From: Nitrospirota bacterium
GTDB lineage: Bacteria; Nitrospirota; Nitrospiria; Nitrospirales; NS-4
Direction of reading: 5' to 3'
Length of the DNA stretch: 8,653 nt
Assembly: GCA_005877525.1 (NCBI GenBank)
Contig: VBON01000035.1
Coordinates: 1 to 8,653, forward strand
Made by a program: the position numbers and the translations under genes. The notes below the pieces were generated by a model. The model ran no database searches. It was not told the origin of the DNA and worked only from the letters and a program-made list of their open reading frames with translations. Of the stretch, positions 1 through 6,669 are shown piece after piece. The stretch's first letter is position 1, and each line of letters begins with the position of its first letter.

Positions 1-426
1 CGGTATCCATTCCTCCTGGTCGATCGGATCGAGGATCTGGAAGTGGGTAAGCGCGTGGTCGGACTCAAAAGCGTTACGATCAATGAACCGTTCTTTCAGG
101 GCCATTTCCCGGGACGGCCGATCATGCCAGGCGTCCTGATTATCGAGGCCATGGCGCAGGTGGGGGGAATTCTCGCCTTTAAGTCCGCCAAGCCTTCGAA
201 GGAAGGCACGACGAATCTCGTCTACTTCATGGGGATCGACAAGGCCAAGTTTCGAAAACCGGTGGAACCGGGCGACCAACTTCGTTTTGTGGTGGACGTC
301 GTGCGGGCGCGTTATCCCTACTGGAAGATGCGAGGCGAGGCACACGTTGAAAAGATCCTGGTATGCGAAGCGGAACTCATGGCGATGATCACGGACGGCA
401 TCTCTGCGCCGGAGGGCGAACCATGA
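1..426 (+). CDS. fabZ: FabZ, 3-hydroxyacyl-ACP dehydratase, 5'-partial
   Basis: Dehydrates (3R)-hydroxyacyl-ACP in cytosolic type II fatty acid synthesis; it draws on the same hydroxyacyl-ACP pool that LpxA uses. The frame is open from base 1 (RYPFLLVDRIEDLEVG), which is typical FabZ sequence a little after the family N-terminus, so the true start lies upstream and roughly 15 residues are missing. The GTG at 43 is an internal valine codon, not a start. The hot-dog active site is visible: GHFPGRPIMPG with the catalytic His at codon 103-105, and IIEAMAQ with the catalytic Glu at 145-147. The tail (KILVCEAELMAMI) matches the family end. Its TGA (424-426) overlaps the lpxA ATG (423-425) as ATGA. 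The fabZ-lpxA pairing is the classical arrangement, with lpxD often upstream. Identification is by recognised motifs and is very secure. Confidence 0.96.
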   Translation, partial: RYPFLLVDRIEDLEVGKRVVGLKSVTINEPFFQGHFPGRPIMPGVLIIEAMAQVGGILAFKSAKPSKEGTTNLVYFMGIDKAKFRKPVEPGDQLRFVVDVVRARYPYWKMRGEAHVEKILVCEAELMAMITDGISAPEGEP

Positions 427-1224
427 GCAAGCGCCGCGTGCATCCTACGGCTATTGTGCATGGGAAGGCCGAGCTGGCCGACGGTGGGAGCCTATAGCAT
501 TATCGGAGAGCACGTGCGTATTGGACAGGGGAGCCGTATTGACGCGCACGTCGTCATTGAAGGGTGGACGGACATTGGAGAGGACTGCCAGATCCATTCG
601 TTCGTCTCGCTGGGCGCGCCCCCTCAGCATCTCCAATATAAGGGGGAAAAAACCCTCGTCCGGATCGGCAATCACAACATTCTCCGTGAATACGTGACGG
701 TCAACCGGGCGACGACTTTTGGAGGGGGCGTGACGAGCCTCGGCGATCACAACGTATTGATGGCTTATGTCCATATCGCCCACGATTGCCACCTCGGAAG
801 CCATGTCGTCATGGCGAATGCGGCGACCCTCGCTGGGCACATCACGATTGGGGATCACGCGATCGTCGGCGGGCTTTCGGGCATTCATCAGTATGTACGG
901 TTGGGTCCCTACAGCATGGTCGGCGGGTGTTCGGCGCTGGGTCAGGACGTGCCGCCGTTCATGCGGGCGGCCGGTGGGTATCGCGCGTGCCTGTACGGTG
1001 TGAACATCATCGGATTGAAACGCCATGGCTTCTCCGAGGATCGCATCCGTCTGCTCAAGCGCGTCTATCGCGCCTTGTTTCGATCGAAACTCCGCTTTGC
1101 CGACGCCGTCAAGCAGGTTCGAGATGAATTTGACGATTCCAAAGATGTGCGGGAACTTCTCGCCTTCATCGACAGCACAAAGCGAGGTGTCTGCAAAGGC
1201 ATGGACGAACGCGAGGATGAATGA
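423..1224 (+). CDS. lpxA: LpxA, UDP-GlcNAc (or UDP-GlcNAc3N) acyltransferase, frame-disrupted
   Basis: First step of lipid A synthesis: transfer of a 3-hydroxyacyl chain from ACP to UDP-GlcNAc in the cytosol. The natural start is ATG 423 (ATGA overlap with fabZ), giving MSKRRVHPTAIVHGKAELAD, a standard LpxA N-terminus. This frame stops at TAG 495-497. The rest of LpxA (AYSIIGEHVRIG onward, to TGA 1222-1224) is in the +1 frame, whose nominal TTG start at 454 yields non-homologous residues. Aligned to E. coli LpxA from memory, 5 residues (15 bases) should lie between Asp20 and the Ala of AYS but only 7 bases are present, so 8 bases seem lost around 483-490. After that point the left-handed beta-helix hexapeptides, the catalytic His of HIAHDC (codon 781-783, E. 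coli His125), LAGH, HQ, QDVPP and the GVNIIGLKR C-terminal part are intact. The break is either a sequence error or a real disabling mutation. The 3' end overlaps lpxI as ATGA. Confidence 0.9.
483..490 (+). other. Apparent 8-base deletion / frame break in lpxA
   Basis: Frame starting at 423 encodes LpxA residues 1-20 and then hits TAG at 495. The downstream LpxA sequence is in the +1 frame. The expected pattern is Asp-Gly-Val-x-Ile-Gly-Ala-Tyr-Ser; the bases present (ggtg then gga gcc tat) fit loss of 8 bases covering the end of the Val codon through the Ile codon. There is no homopolymer here, so it is not the usual homopolymer miscount. The exact junction cannot be fixed without a relative's sequence. 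Confidence 0.75.
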
Positions 1225-2135
1225 CCGACGCCGCGCCTCCCAGCCCCCCTGCACCCGAGCGAGCCAGTGGCGGATCACCGGCGGGAGAATGGATTGGGCT
1301 GATCGCAGGCAACGGGCGTTTCCCCAAACTATTTGCTGAGAATGCCCGGCGGCTGGGATACCGCGTGTCGGCCGTCGCGCTGACCGGCGAGACAGAAGCG
1401 GCGCTGGAGCAATGCGTTGACCGGATTCACTGGATCTCCCTCGGCCAGCTCGGGAAACTGATCAAAGCCTTCAAGCGGGACGGGGTGGGTCAGGCCGTCA
1501 TGGTTGGCGGTGTCAAGAAGACACATCTGTTTGCGAACGTCCGTCCGGACTTTCGCGCGCTCGCCCTCATGCGCCGCCTGACTGTCCGCAAGGATGACAT
1601 GATTTTGCGGGCTATTGCTGCGGAGTTGGAAGATGAAGGGATCCGAATCCGGGAATCGACCTTCGGGTTGGAGGGCTTGTTGGTAGAAGAGGGAATGCTC
1701 GCGCGCCGATCGCCCACGCAGACCGAATGGCGGGACATTAACTTCGGTTGGGAGGTGGCCCAAGCCATCGGCAAACTGGATATCGGGCAATGCGTTGTTG
1801 TGAAGGATCGCGTGGTCGTGGCGGTCGAAGCGGTGGAAGGCACCGATCAGGCCATTCGGCGAGGTGGAGCATTGGCGAAGGGTGGCGCTGTCGTGGTGAA
1901 GCGATTCAAGCCTCAACAGGACCTCCGGTTTGATCTTCCCACGGTAGGGACGGGGACGATTGAGGTGATGGTGGAGAGCGGCGCCTCTGTATTGGCGGTT
2001 GAAGCCGGAAGGGCGCTGTTTTTAGACCGAGCCGAAGCGATTGCCATGGCGGATAAGGCCGGGATTGCGGTTGTAGGCATCAAACACGAAGCGCCCAATA
2101 TTCAAGGAGAACCTGAGAACGGCAATGAGTCATGA
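1221..2135 (+). CDS. lpxI: LpxI, UDP-2,3-diacylglucosamine pyrophosphatase (DUF1009)
   Basis: Hydrolyses UDP-2,3-diacylglucosamine to lipid X and UMP, the fourth step of lipid A synthesis, on the cytosolic face of the inner membrane. LpxI is the analogue of LpxH, unrelated in fold, known from Caulobacter and used in many lineages lacking LpxH. Visible family signatures are the N-terminal IGLIAGNGRFP (about residues 25-35), VGGVKK (95-100), RKDDMILRAI (123-132), FGLEGLL (148-154), AVEAVEGTD (201-209) and the KPQQDLRFDLPTVG block (230-243). The catalytic Asp described in the Caulobacter enzyme should fall in or near the last block, but I could not align it exactly. At 304 residues it is somewhat longer than Caulobacter LpxI, mainly through a Pro/Ala/Ser-rich extension of about 22 residues. 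ATG 1221 is favoured because it forms an ATGA overlap with lpxA. The frame is intact. Confidence 0.93.
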   Translation: MTDAAPPSPPAPERASGGSPAGEWIGLIAGNGRFPKLFAENARRLGYRVSAVALTGETEAALEQCVDRIHWISLGQLGKLIKAFKRDGVGQAVMVGGVKKTHLFANVRPDFRALALMRRLTVRKDDMILRAIAAELEDEGIRIRESTFGLEGLLVEEGMLARRSPTQTEWRDINFGWEVAQAIGKLDIGQCVVVKDRVVVAVEAVEGTDQAIRRGGALAKGGAVVVKRFKPQQDLRFDLPTVGTGTIEVMVESGASVLAVEAGRALFLDRAEAIAMADKAGIAVVGIKHEAPNIQGEPENGNES

Positions 2136-3099
2136 GAAACGGGGAGAACGGGGCGCGATGGGTCCGATAAGGGTCGGCGTCATCGGCGTGGGATCATTAG
2201 GGCAGCACCATGCCCGGCTCTACGCCGACATCCCGGAGGCGGACCTCGTTGCGGTCGTCGATACAGACGACGGCCGTGCGCATGCCATTGCCGCCAAGCA
2301 TCGCTGCCGGGCCCTCGCGCATTTTCAGGATCTGTTCGGTCAGGTTGATGCGGTCAGCATCGCTGTTCCCACGCCGCTTCATCATCGGATCGCCAGAAAG
2401 TGCCTGGAAGGCGGCGTTCACGTGCTGGTTGAAAAGCCGATGACGGCGACCCTTGAAGACGCGCAGGATCTGGTCGAGATTGCGGAAGCGCAGAAGGTAA
2501 TTCTTCAGGTCGGGCATATCGAGCGGTTCAATTCTGCCTTACGGGCGGGCCTCGGCGCCATCAAAGGCCCGCGGTTGATCGAGTGCCGGAGGTGGGCTCC
2601 GTTCACGCCGCGTGGAGCGGATGTCGACGTCGTGCTGGATTTAATGATCCACGATCTCGATATTGTAATGTCCGTCCTTGGGTCCGAGGTGCAAACCGTC
2701 GAAGCGCAGGGCGTGTCGCTCGTGTCATCGACGACCGACGTGGCTCACGCCCGGGTTCTGTTCGACACCGGCTGTACGGCGATCTTCAGCGCCAGCCGGG
2801 TGGCGGAGGCAAAGGTCCGGGAACTGCGCTTCTATGAGCCGGAAAGTTTTCTCGTCGTCGATCTGCTCGAGCAGACCGCGAGAATCGGCCGGCGCATCAT
2901 CGGGCCGGAAGGGGACACGAAAATCATTGCCGAGCTTATACGCGGGGATCGGCAAGAAGCGCTCAAGCTTGAACTGCAGGCTTTTCTGGAATCCGTGAGG
3001 CAACGCACGCCGCCTCTGGTTTCGGGAAACGATGGGGTCGCGGCGCTCCGATTGGCTGAGAGGATTATGGCTCAGATCAAACGGGGCGGGGTGGCATGA
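2125..3099 (+). CDS. Gfo/Idh/MocA-family NAD(P)-dependent oxidoreductase, possibly GnnA-like
   Basis: A soluble dinucleotide-dependent sugar dehydrogenase of the Gfo/Idh/MocA family. It has an N-terminal Rossmann fold with GVGSLG (residues 21-26), an acidic VVDTDD strand end (44-49), the VEKPM motif (102-106, Lys104) and a C-terminal substrate domain with DLMIHDLD (172-179), whose His176 is the likely catalytic residue. Its position between lpxI and lpxB recalls gnnA of Acidithiobacillus ferrooxidans, which lies between lpxA and lpxB and oxidises the 3-OH of UDP-GlcNAc so that GnnB can aminate it. No gnnB-type aminotransferase is next to it here, so a GnnA role is inference; another nucleotide-sugar dehydrogenase is possible. 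Two starts compete. ATG 2125 overlaps lpxI by 11 bases, with AAGGAGA at 2104-2110 rather far upstream. ATG 2158 has GGGGAGA about 10 bases upstream and places the Rossmann strand right at the N-terminus (313 residues). The second may be the true one. Confidence 0.88.
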   Translation: MSHEKRGERGAMGPIRVGVIGVGSLGQHHARLYADIPEADLVAVVDTDDGRAHAIAAKHRCRALAHFQDLFGQVDAVSIAVPTPLHHRIARKCLEGGVHVLVEKPMTATLEDAQDLVEIAEAQKVILQVGHIERFNSALRAGLGAIKGPRLIECRRWAPFTPRGADVDVVLDLMIHDLDIVMSVLGSEVQTVEAQGVSLVSSTTDVAHARVLFDTGCTAIFSASRVAEAKVRELRFYEPESFLVVDLLEQTARIGRRIIGPEGDTKIIAELIRGDRQEALKLELQAFLESVRQRTPPLVSGNDGVAALRLAERIMAQIKRGGVA

Positions 3100-4310
3100 C
3101 GATGGGAGCAGAGACGAAACGTATTCTTATCATTACCGGTGAAGCGTCAGGGGACCTCCATGGCGCGCATCTGGCGCAGGCCCTCAAGGCGCTGGACCCG
3201 AGCCTGTCCATTTTAGGGGTGGGCGGCGCGCGCATGCGGGCGGCGGGCGTCAGGTTGCTGGACGGCATTGCCCAACTGGACGTCATCGGGCTCATCGGCC
3301 CGAGGGCGCTAGGAGTGCTGGCAAAGCGGGTCCTCGCGCTTCGACGCTGTCTGCGCAGCGAAGCCTTCGACCTCGTCGTGTTGATCGATCAGCCTGGACT
3401 AAATTTCCATTTCGCCCGTATCGCGAAGAGTATAGGCAGCCGCGTGGTCTATTATATCGCCCCTCAGCTGTGGGCCTGGCGGCCGGGTCGAATGAACTGG
3501 ATGCGGCGGCGCGTGGACCATGCCGTGGTCATTCTGCCGTTCGAAGAGGAGCTCTATCGGCAAGCTGCGGTCCCGTGCACCTTTGTGGGGCACCCGCTCC
3601 TGGATGAGATGGCGCCCAACTATGATCGCGATCGGATCCGGGCGACGTACAGCCTGCCGCCCCAGGGTCTGGTCCTGGGTCTATTGCCGGGAAGTCGTAT
3701 GGGTGAAATCCGAGCTTTGTTGCCGCTGATGCTCGGTGCCGTGCAAAAGCTGGCGCCCGCCATAGGCCCCTCGAACATCATACTGGCGGTCGCCGAGACC
3801 GTGGACCGCGACGAGATCAAACGCCTCTGTGATCAGGCGGGAGTAGATGTCCGGCAGATCACCGGAGATCCGACTGGGGTCATGGCGGCGTCCAATCTGT
3901 TATTTGTCGCCTCGGGCACCGCCACGTTGCAAGCCGCTATTATTGGCACTCCGATGGTCATTGTCTATAAGATGCCGTGGATGGGCTACCTGATCGCGCG
4001 CCTGCTAAGCGGAACATCAGCCGCTATGGCAGCCCGTCGTATCTGCTGGCCGGAGACGCCGACCATGGCGTGCATCGGCCTTCCCAACCTGATCGCGGGC
4101 CGTCAGTTTATTGCTGAGCTGATCCAGACTCAGGCCACCCCCGAACGGCTGGCCGCGGAGGCTCAGCGAATTCTGAACGACGACAGCTACCGGCAGAACA
4201 TGCGGAGCGAGATGGCCAAGGTGCGGTCCCGTCTCGGTGCGCCGGGAGCCTCCAGACGCGCTGCAGACGCCATTCTCAAGGTGCTCATGTCCGAGGAGGC
4301 CCGCACCTGA
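3096..4310 (+). CDS. lpxB: LpxB, lipid-A-disaccharide synthase (GT19)
   Basis: Peripheral inner-membrane glycosyltransferase that joins UDP-2,3-diacylglucosamine and lipid X to the beta-1,6 disaccharide, releasing UDP. Recognised landmarks are IITGEASGDLHG (residues 12-23), GVGGARM (41-47), LIDQPGLN (96-103), YYIAPQLWAWRPGR (119-132), FVGHPLLDE (163-171), LLPGSRMGEI (196-205), ASGTATLQAA (272-281), VIVYKMP (288-294) and GLPNLIAGR (328-336). The length of 404 residues exceeds the usual 380 or so. Most of the excess is a segment at about 305-326 (bases 4008-4073) between YLIARLL and GLPNLIAG, where E. coli LpxB has only about six residues. The start at 3096 overlaps the preceding stop as ATGA; ATG 3102 is an in-frame alternative. 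The stop TGA (4308-4310) shares an A with the msbA ATG. The frame is open throughout and identity is secure. Confidence 0.95.
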   Translation: MTMGAETKRILIITGEASGDLHGAHLAQALKALDPSLSILGVGGARMRAAGVRLLDGIAQLDVIGLIGPRALGVLAKRVLALRRCLRSEAFDLVVLIDQPGLNFHFARIAKSIGSRVVYYIAPQLWAWRPGRMNWMRRRVDHAVVILPFEEELYRQAAVPCTFVGHPLLDEMAPNYDRDRIRATYSLPPQGLVLGLLPGSRMGEIRALLPLMLGAVQKLAPAIGPSNIILAVAETVDRDEIKRLCDQAGVDVRQITGDPTGVMAASNLLFVASGTATLQAAIIGTPMVIVYKMPWMGYLIARLLSGTSAAMAARRICWPETPTMACIGLPNLIAGRQFIAELIQTQATPERLAAEAQRILNDDSYRQNMRSEMAKVRSRLGAPGASRRAADAILKVLMSEEART

Positions 4311-6058
4311 TGCGGACCTATCTGCGCCTCCTGCACTACATGCGGCCCTACTGGGGCCGTTTAATTGCGGCCGGGGTGTGCTCGGGCATCGTCGCCGGAC
4401 TCACCGGCACCTACGCCTGGCTGGTGAAGCCCGCTCTCGATGAAGTCTTCATCAATAAGAATGTCACCTGGCTGTTATTGCTGCCGGTTGTGCTCATTCT
4501 GGTCTCGGTGCTTAAAGGCCTCGCCGCCTACGGCCAGACCTATCTGATGATCTACGTCGGCAGCCGCGTGGTCACGGACATCCGACAGCAGCTCTTTGGC
4601 CACTTGATGCGCCTGCCGGTCAGTTTTCATCTGAAGAACCCTTCGAGTCGCATGATGTCGCGTGTGATCAATGACGTGAACTGGATTCAAAATGCGGTCT
4701 CGGGCGTGTTGAAGGATCTCTTTCAGCAAAGTCTCACCTTCGTGGTCCTAATGGGCATTATCTTTTATCAGCAGTGGCAGTTGGCGCTGCTTGCTATCGT
4801 AGCGATCCCTCTCTCGGTCTATCCAATGATCCGCTTCGGAAATCGCCTGCGTCACATTGCCTCCAGCGGCCAGGAGCGGACCGCCGACATGTCTACGGCG
4901 TTACAGGAGACGCTGACCGGCATCCGCATCGTCAAGGGCTTTTGCCGGGAAACGGCTGAGTCCCAGCGATTCGCCCGCTTCAATGAAGCCTACTTTCGCA
5001 CCAACATGAAGTCGACGCAGGTGTCCGCCATCACGTCCCCGGTTCTTGAAGCCGTCGGCGTGATCGGCGTCGCGGGCATTATATGGTACGGAGGCTCGCA
5101 GGTGATCCATGGCTCAATGAGTCCCGGCACCTTTTTCTCTTTTCTGACGGCTGTGTTTCTGATGTATACGCCGATTAAGCGCTTGGCCTCCTCGAACAAC
5201 ACGATCCAACAGGCGCTCTCCGCGGCGGAACGAGTCTTTAGCGTGCTGGATGTGCCCACCGAAGCCGTATTGGATACCGGTGTAGCGGGATTCAACGGTG
5301 TGAAGACAGGTATTGAGCTGCGAGGGGTCTCATTTCAATACGACGGCGCCGATGTGCCGGCGCTCGATGAGATCACGCTTGAGATTCGCGCAGGCGAGCT
5401 TCTCGCACTGGTCGGAAGCAGCGGGGCTGGGAAGACGTCGCTGGTGAACCTCATTCCACGGTTCTATGAACCAAGCCGCGGAGCGATTCTGATCGACGGT
5501 GTGGACCTTCGCGAGATCCGGTTGTCGGCCTTGCGGGACCGTATCGGAATTGTGTCGCAGGAGACCCTGCTGTTTGACGATACGGTCCACAATAATATTG
5601 CATACGGAAATGACGCAGCCACCGCCGACGCGGTCATCGAGGCGGCAAAGGCCGCCTTTGCGCATGACTTCATCATACGGCTTCCGAATGGTTACGAGAC
5701 TCTTATCGGGGAAAACGGGGTGAAGCTTTCCGGGGGGGAACGGCAACGTCTGGCCATCGCCCGGGCATTGCTGCGCAACCCCCCCATTCTCATTCTCGAT
5801 GAAGCCACCTCCTCGCTGGATATGGAATCCGAACGCATGGTGCAAATGGCCTTGGCCAATCTCATGCAAGGACGTACCACCTTTGTCATCGCGCACCGGC
5901 TCTCAACCGTCCAAAGGGCGGATCGGATCGTGGTGCTCGAGCGCGGACGCGTCGTTGAAATCGGCAGGCACGAGGCTCTTCTCGCTGCCAATGGGGCCTA
6001 CAGCCGGTTATATCAGATGCAGTTCCAGGATGACGCCGTGGAAGAGTCCGCTCAATGA
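4310..6058 (+). CDS. msbA: MsbA-type lipid A export ABC transporter, fused TMD-NBD
   Basis: Inner-membrane half-transporter that works as a homodimer and flips the lipid A-core precursor from the cytosolic to the periplasmic leaflet using ATP. Residues about 15-300 hold an ABC type-1 exporter membrane domain with hydrophobic helices (for example 54-74, 141-172 and 248-262) and coupling-helix segments such as ETLTGIRIVKGF (200-211). The nucleotide-binding domain (about 335-575) carries Walker A GSSGAGKT (369-376), Q-loop Gln417, signature LSGGERQR (473-480), Walker B ILILDE with Asp497/Glu498, and switch His529 in IAHRLS. All catalytic residues are present and the 582-residue length is typical. 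The start overlaps lpxB (TGATG) and the stop overlaps the next gene (ATGA). Related lipid or peptide exporters share this architecture; its place between lpxB and waaA makes MsbA the best call. Confidence 0.92.
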   Translation: MRTYLRLLHYMRPYWGRLIAAGVCSGIVAGLTGTYAWLVKPALDEVFINKNVTWLLLLPVVLILVSVLKGLAAYGQTYLMIYVGSRVVTDIRQQLFGHLMRLPVSFHLKNPSSRMMSRVINDVNWIQNAVSGVLKDLFQQSLTFVVLMGIIFYQQWQLALLAIVAIPLSVYPMIRFGNRLRHIASSGQERTADMSTALQETLTGIRIVKGFCRETAESQRFARFNEAYFRTNMKSTQVSAITSPVLEAVGVIGVAGIIWYGGSQVIHGSMSPGTFFSFLTAVFLMYTPIKRLASSNNTIQQALSAAERVFSVLDVPTEAVLDTGVAGFNGVKTGIELRGVSFQYDGADVPALDEITLEIRAGELLALVGSSGAGKTSLVNLIPRFYEPSRGAILIDGVDLREIRLSALRDRIGIVSQETLLFDDTVHNNIAYGNDAATADAVIEAAKAAFAHDFIIRLPNGYETLIGENGVKLSGGERQRLAIARALLRNPPILILDEATSSLDMESERMVQMALANLMQGRTTFVIAHRLSTVQRADRIVVLERGRVVEIGRHEALLAANGAYSRLYQMQFQDDAVEESAQ

Positions 6059-6669
6059 AGCCCTTTAGCCGGCTCAGGCTGCGGCTGTTGCCCCCGTTGG
6101 GGTACGCGGTCATTCGATTGCTTGCCGCGACGTTACGGATGCGAACGCTGTATCCGGAAAGAGTCGAAGCGCGGTGGGCCGAAGGCAAGAATGTTATCAT
6201 CGCGTTCTGGCACAGCCGTCAACTGATGATGCCCTTGGCGTACAAGGGATCGCGCGTGAAGATTTTCATTAGCTCGCATCGCGACGGAGAATTGATCGCC
6301 CGTATTCTCACCTGGTTCGGCTTTGGCGCGGTGCGAGGGTCCACAACGCGCGGGGGAAGCCAAGCCCTCCGAGAGTTGGTGCGGGCCGGACGCGCAGGCG
6401 TGGATCTGGTCGTGACGCCCGATGGCCCTCGCGGGCCTCGGTGTCAGGCCCAGTCCGGGGTGATCGTACTTGCGAAGCTCACGGGGCTTCCGATCCTCCC
6501 GCTCACCTTTGCCGCCTCAAAAAAAAACTCTTTGCAAGCTGGGATCGCTTTGAAATGCCGATGCCATTCAGTCGCTCTTGCTTCGTCTGGGGCAACCCGA
6601 TATGGGTTTCGCACGAGGCCGACAGCGATCAGATCGAGGCGAAGAGGATGGAACTGGAAACTACGCTGA
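6055..6669 (+). CDS. DUF374 lysophospholipid acyltransferase-family protein (LpxJ-like), C-terminus frameshifted
   Basis: Member of the DUF374 branch of the LPLAT acyltransferase superfamily, probably at the cytosolic face of the inner membrane. Visible signatures are a basic, hydrophobic N-terminus, IIAFWHSRQLMMP with the likely catalytic His53, ISSHRDGELIA (72-82), VRGSTTRGG (93-101) and VVTPDGPRGP (119-128). DUF374 includes LpxJ of Helicobacter and Campylobacter, a late lipid A acyltransferase, so an acyl transfer in lipid A maturation is a reasonable inference beside msbA and waaA. The reading frame is authentic to about residue 155 (LTGLPILPLTFAAS). It then meets a run of nine A (6519-6527) and continues as 47 or so unrelated residues to TGA 6667-6669. 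The normal C-terminal part (KKKLFASWDRF through LNQMGDAADLL) is in the -1 frame from the run to about 6700, so one A appears to be missing. ATG 6055 overlaps msbA as ATGA. Confidence 0.85.
   Translation: MKPFSRLRLRLLPPLGYAVIRLLAATLRMRTLYPERVEARWAEGKNVIIAFWHSRQLMMPLAYKGSRVKIFISSHRDGELIARILTWFGFGAVRGSTTRGGSQALRELVRAGRAGVDLVVTPDGPRGPRCQAQSGVIVLAKLTGLPILPLTFAASKKNSLQAGIALKCRCHSVALASSGATRYGFRTRPTAIRSRRRGWNWKLR
6519..6527 (+). repeat. Poly-A tract (9 A) at the frame break in the DUF374 gene
   Basis: Nine consecutive A in an otherwise GC-rich coding sequence, read in the upstream frame as TCA AAA AAA AAC. Ten A would restore the conserved reading Ser-Lys-Lys-Lys-Leu-Phe-Ala-Ser-Trp-Asp. The tract is a hotspot for base-calling miscounts, replication slippage and RNA polymerase slippage. 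The last seven bases, A AAA AAC (6522-6528), are in register for a -1 ribosomal slip. Confidence 0.9.

Noticed and set aside
43..45. GTG at 43 as the fabZ start
   Set aside because: Conserved FabZ sequence (YPFLLVDRI) is encoded in the same frame upstream to base 1, so this is an internal valine codon.
454..456. TTG at 454 as the lpxA start
   Set aside because: It gives non-homologous residues (MCMGRPSWPTV), while the 423 frame gives a textbook LpxA N-terminus and an ATGA overlap with fabZ.
451..1278. Long minus-strand open frame (275 codons) opposite lpxA
   Set aside because: It lies fully antisense to recognisable LpxA sequence, has no recognisable domain, and long antisense frames are expected in GC-rich coding DNA.
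1329..1916. Minus-strand open frame opposite lpxI
   Set aside because: Antisense to conserved LpxI motifs; no recognisable protein features.
3932..4027. Nine-base repeat agccgctat at 3932-3940 and 4019-4027, in the same codon register, as a sign that the LpxB insertion is a tandem duplication
   Set aside because: Flanking bases and residues do not match well enough; the similarity is short and likely chance.
6536..6550. Possible hairpin downstream of the poly-A tract as a frameshift stimulator (AAGC 6536-6539 with GCTT 6547-6550)
   Set aside because: Only four base pairs with a 7-base loop, and no SD-like stimulator upstream of the tract, so there is no real support for a programmed ribosomal frameshift.
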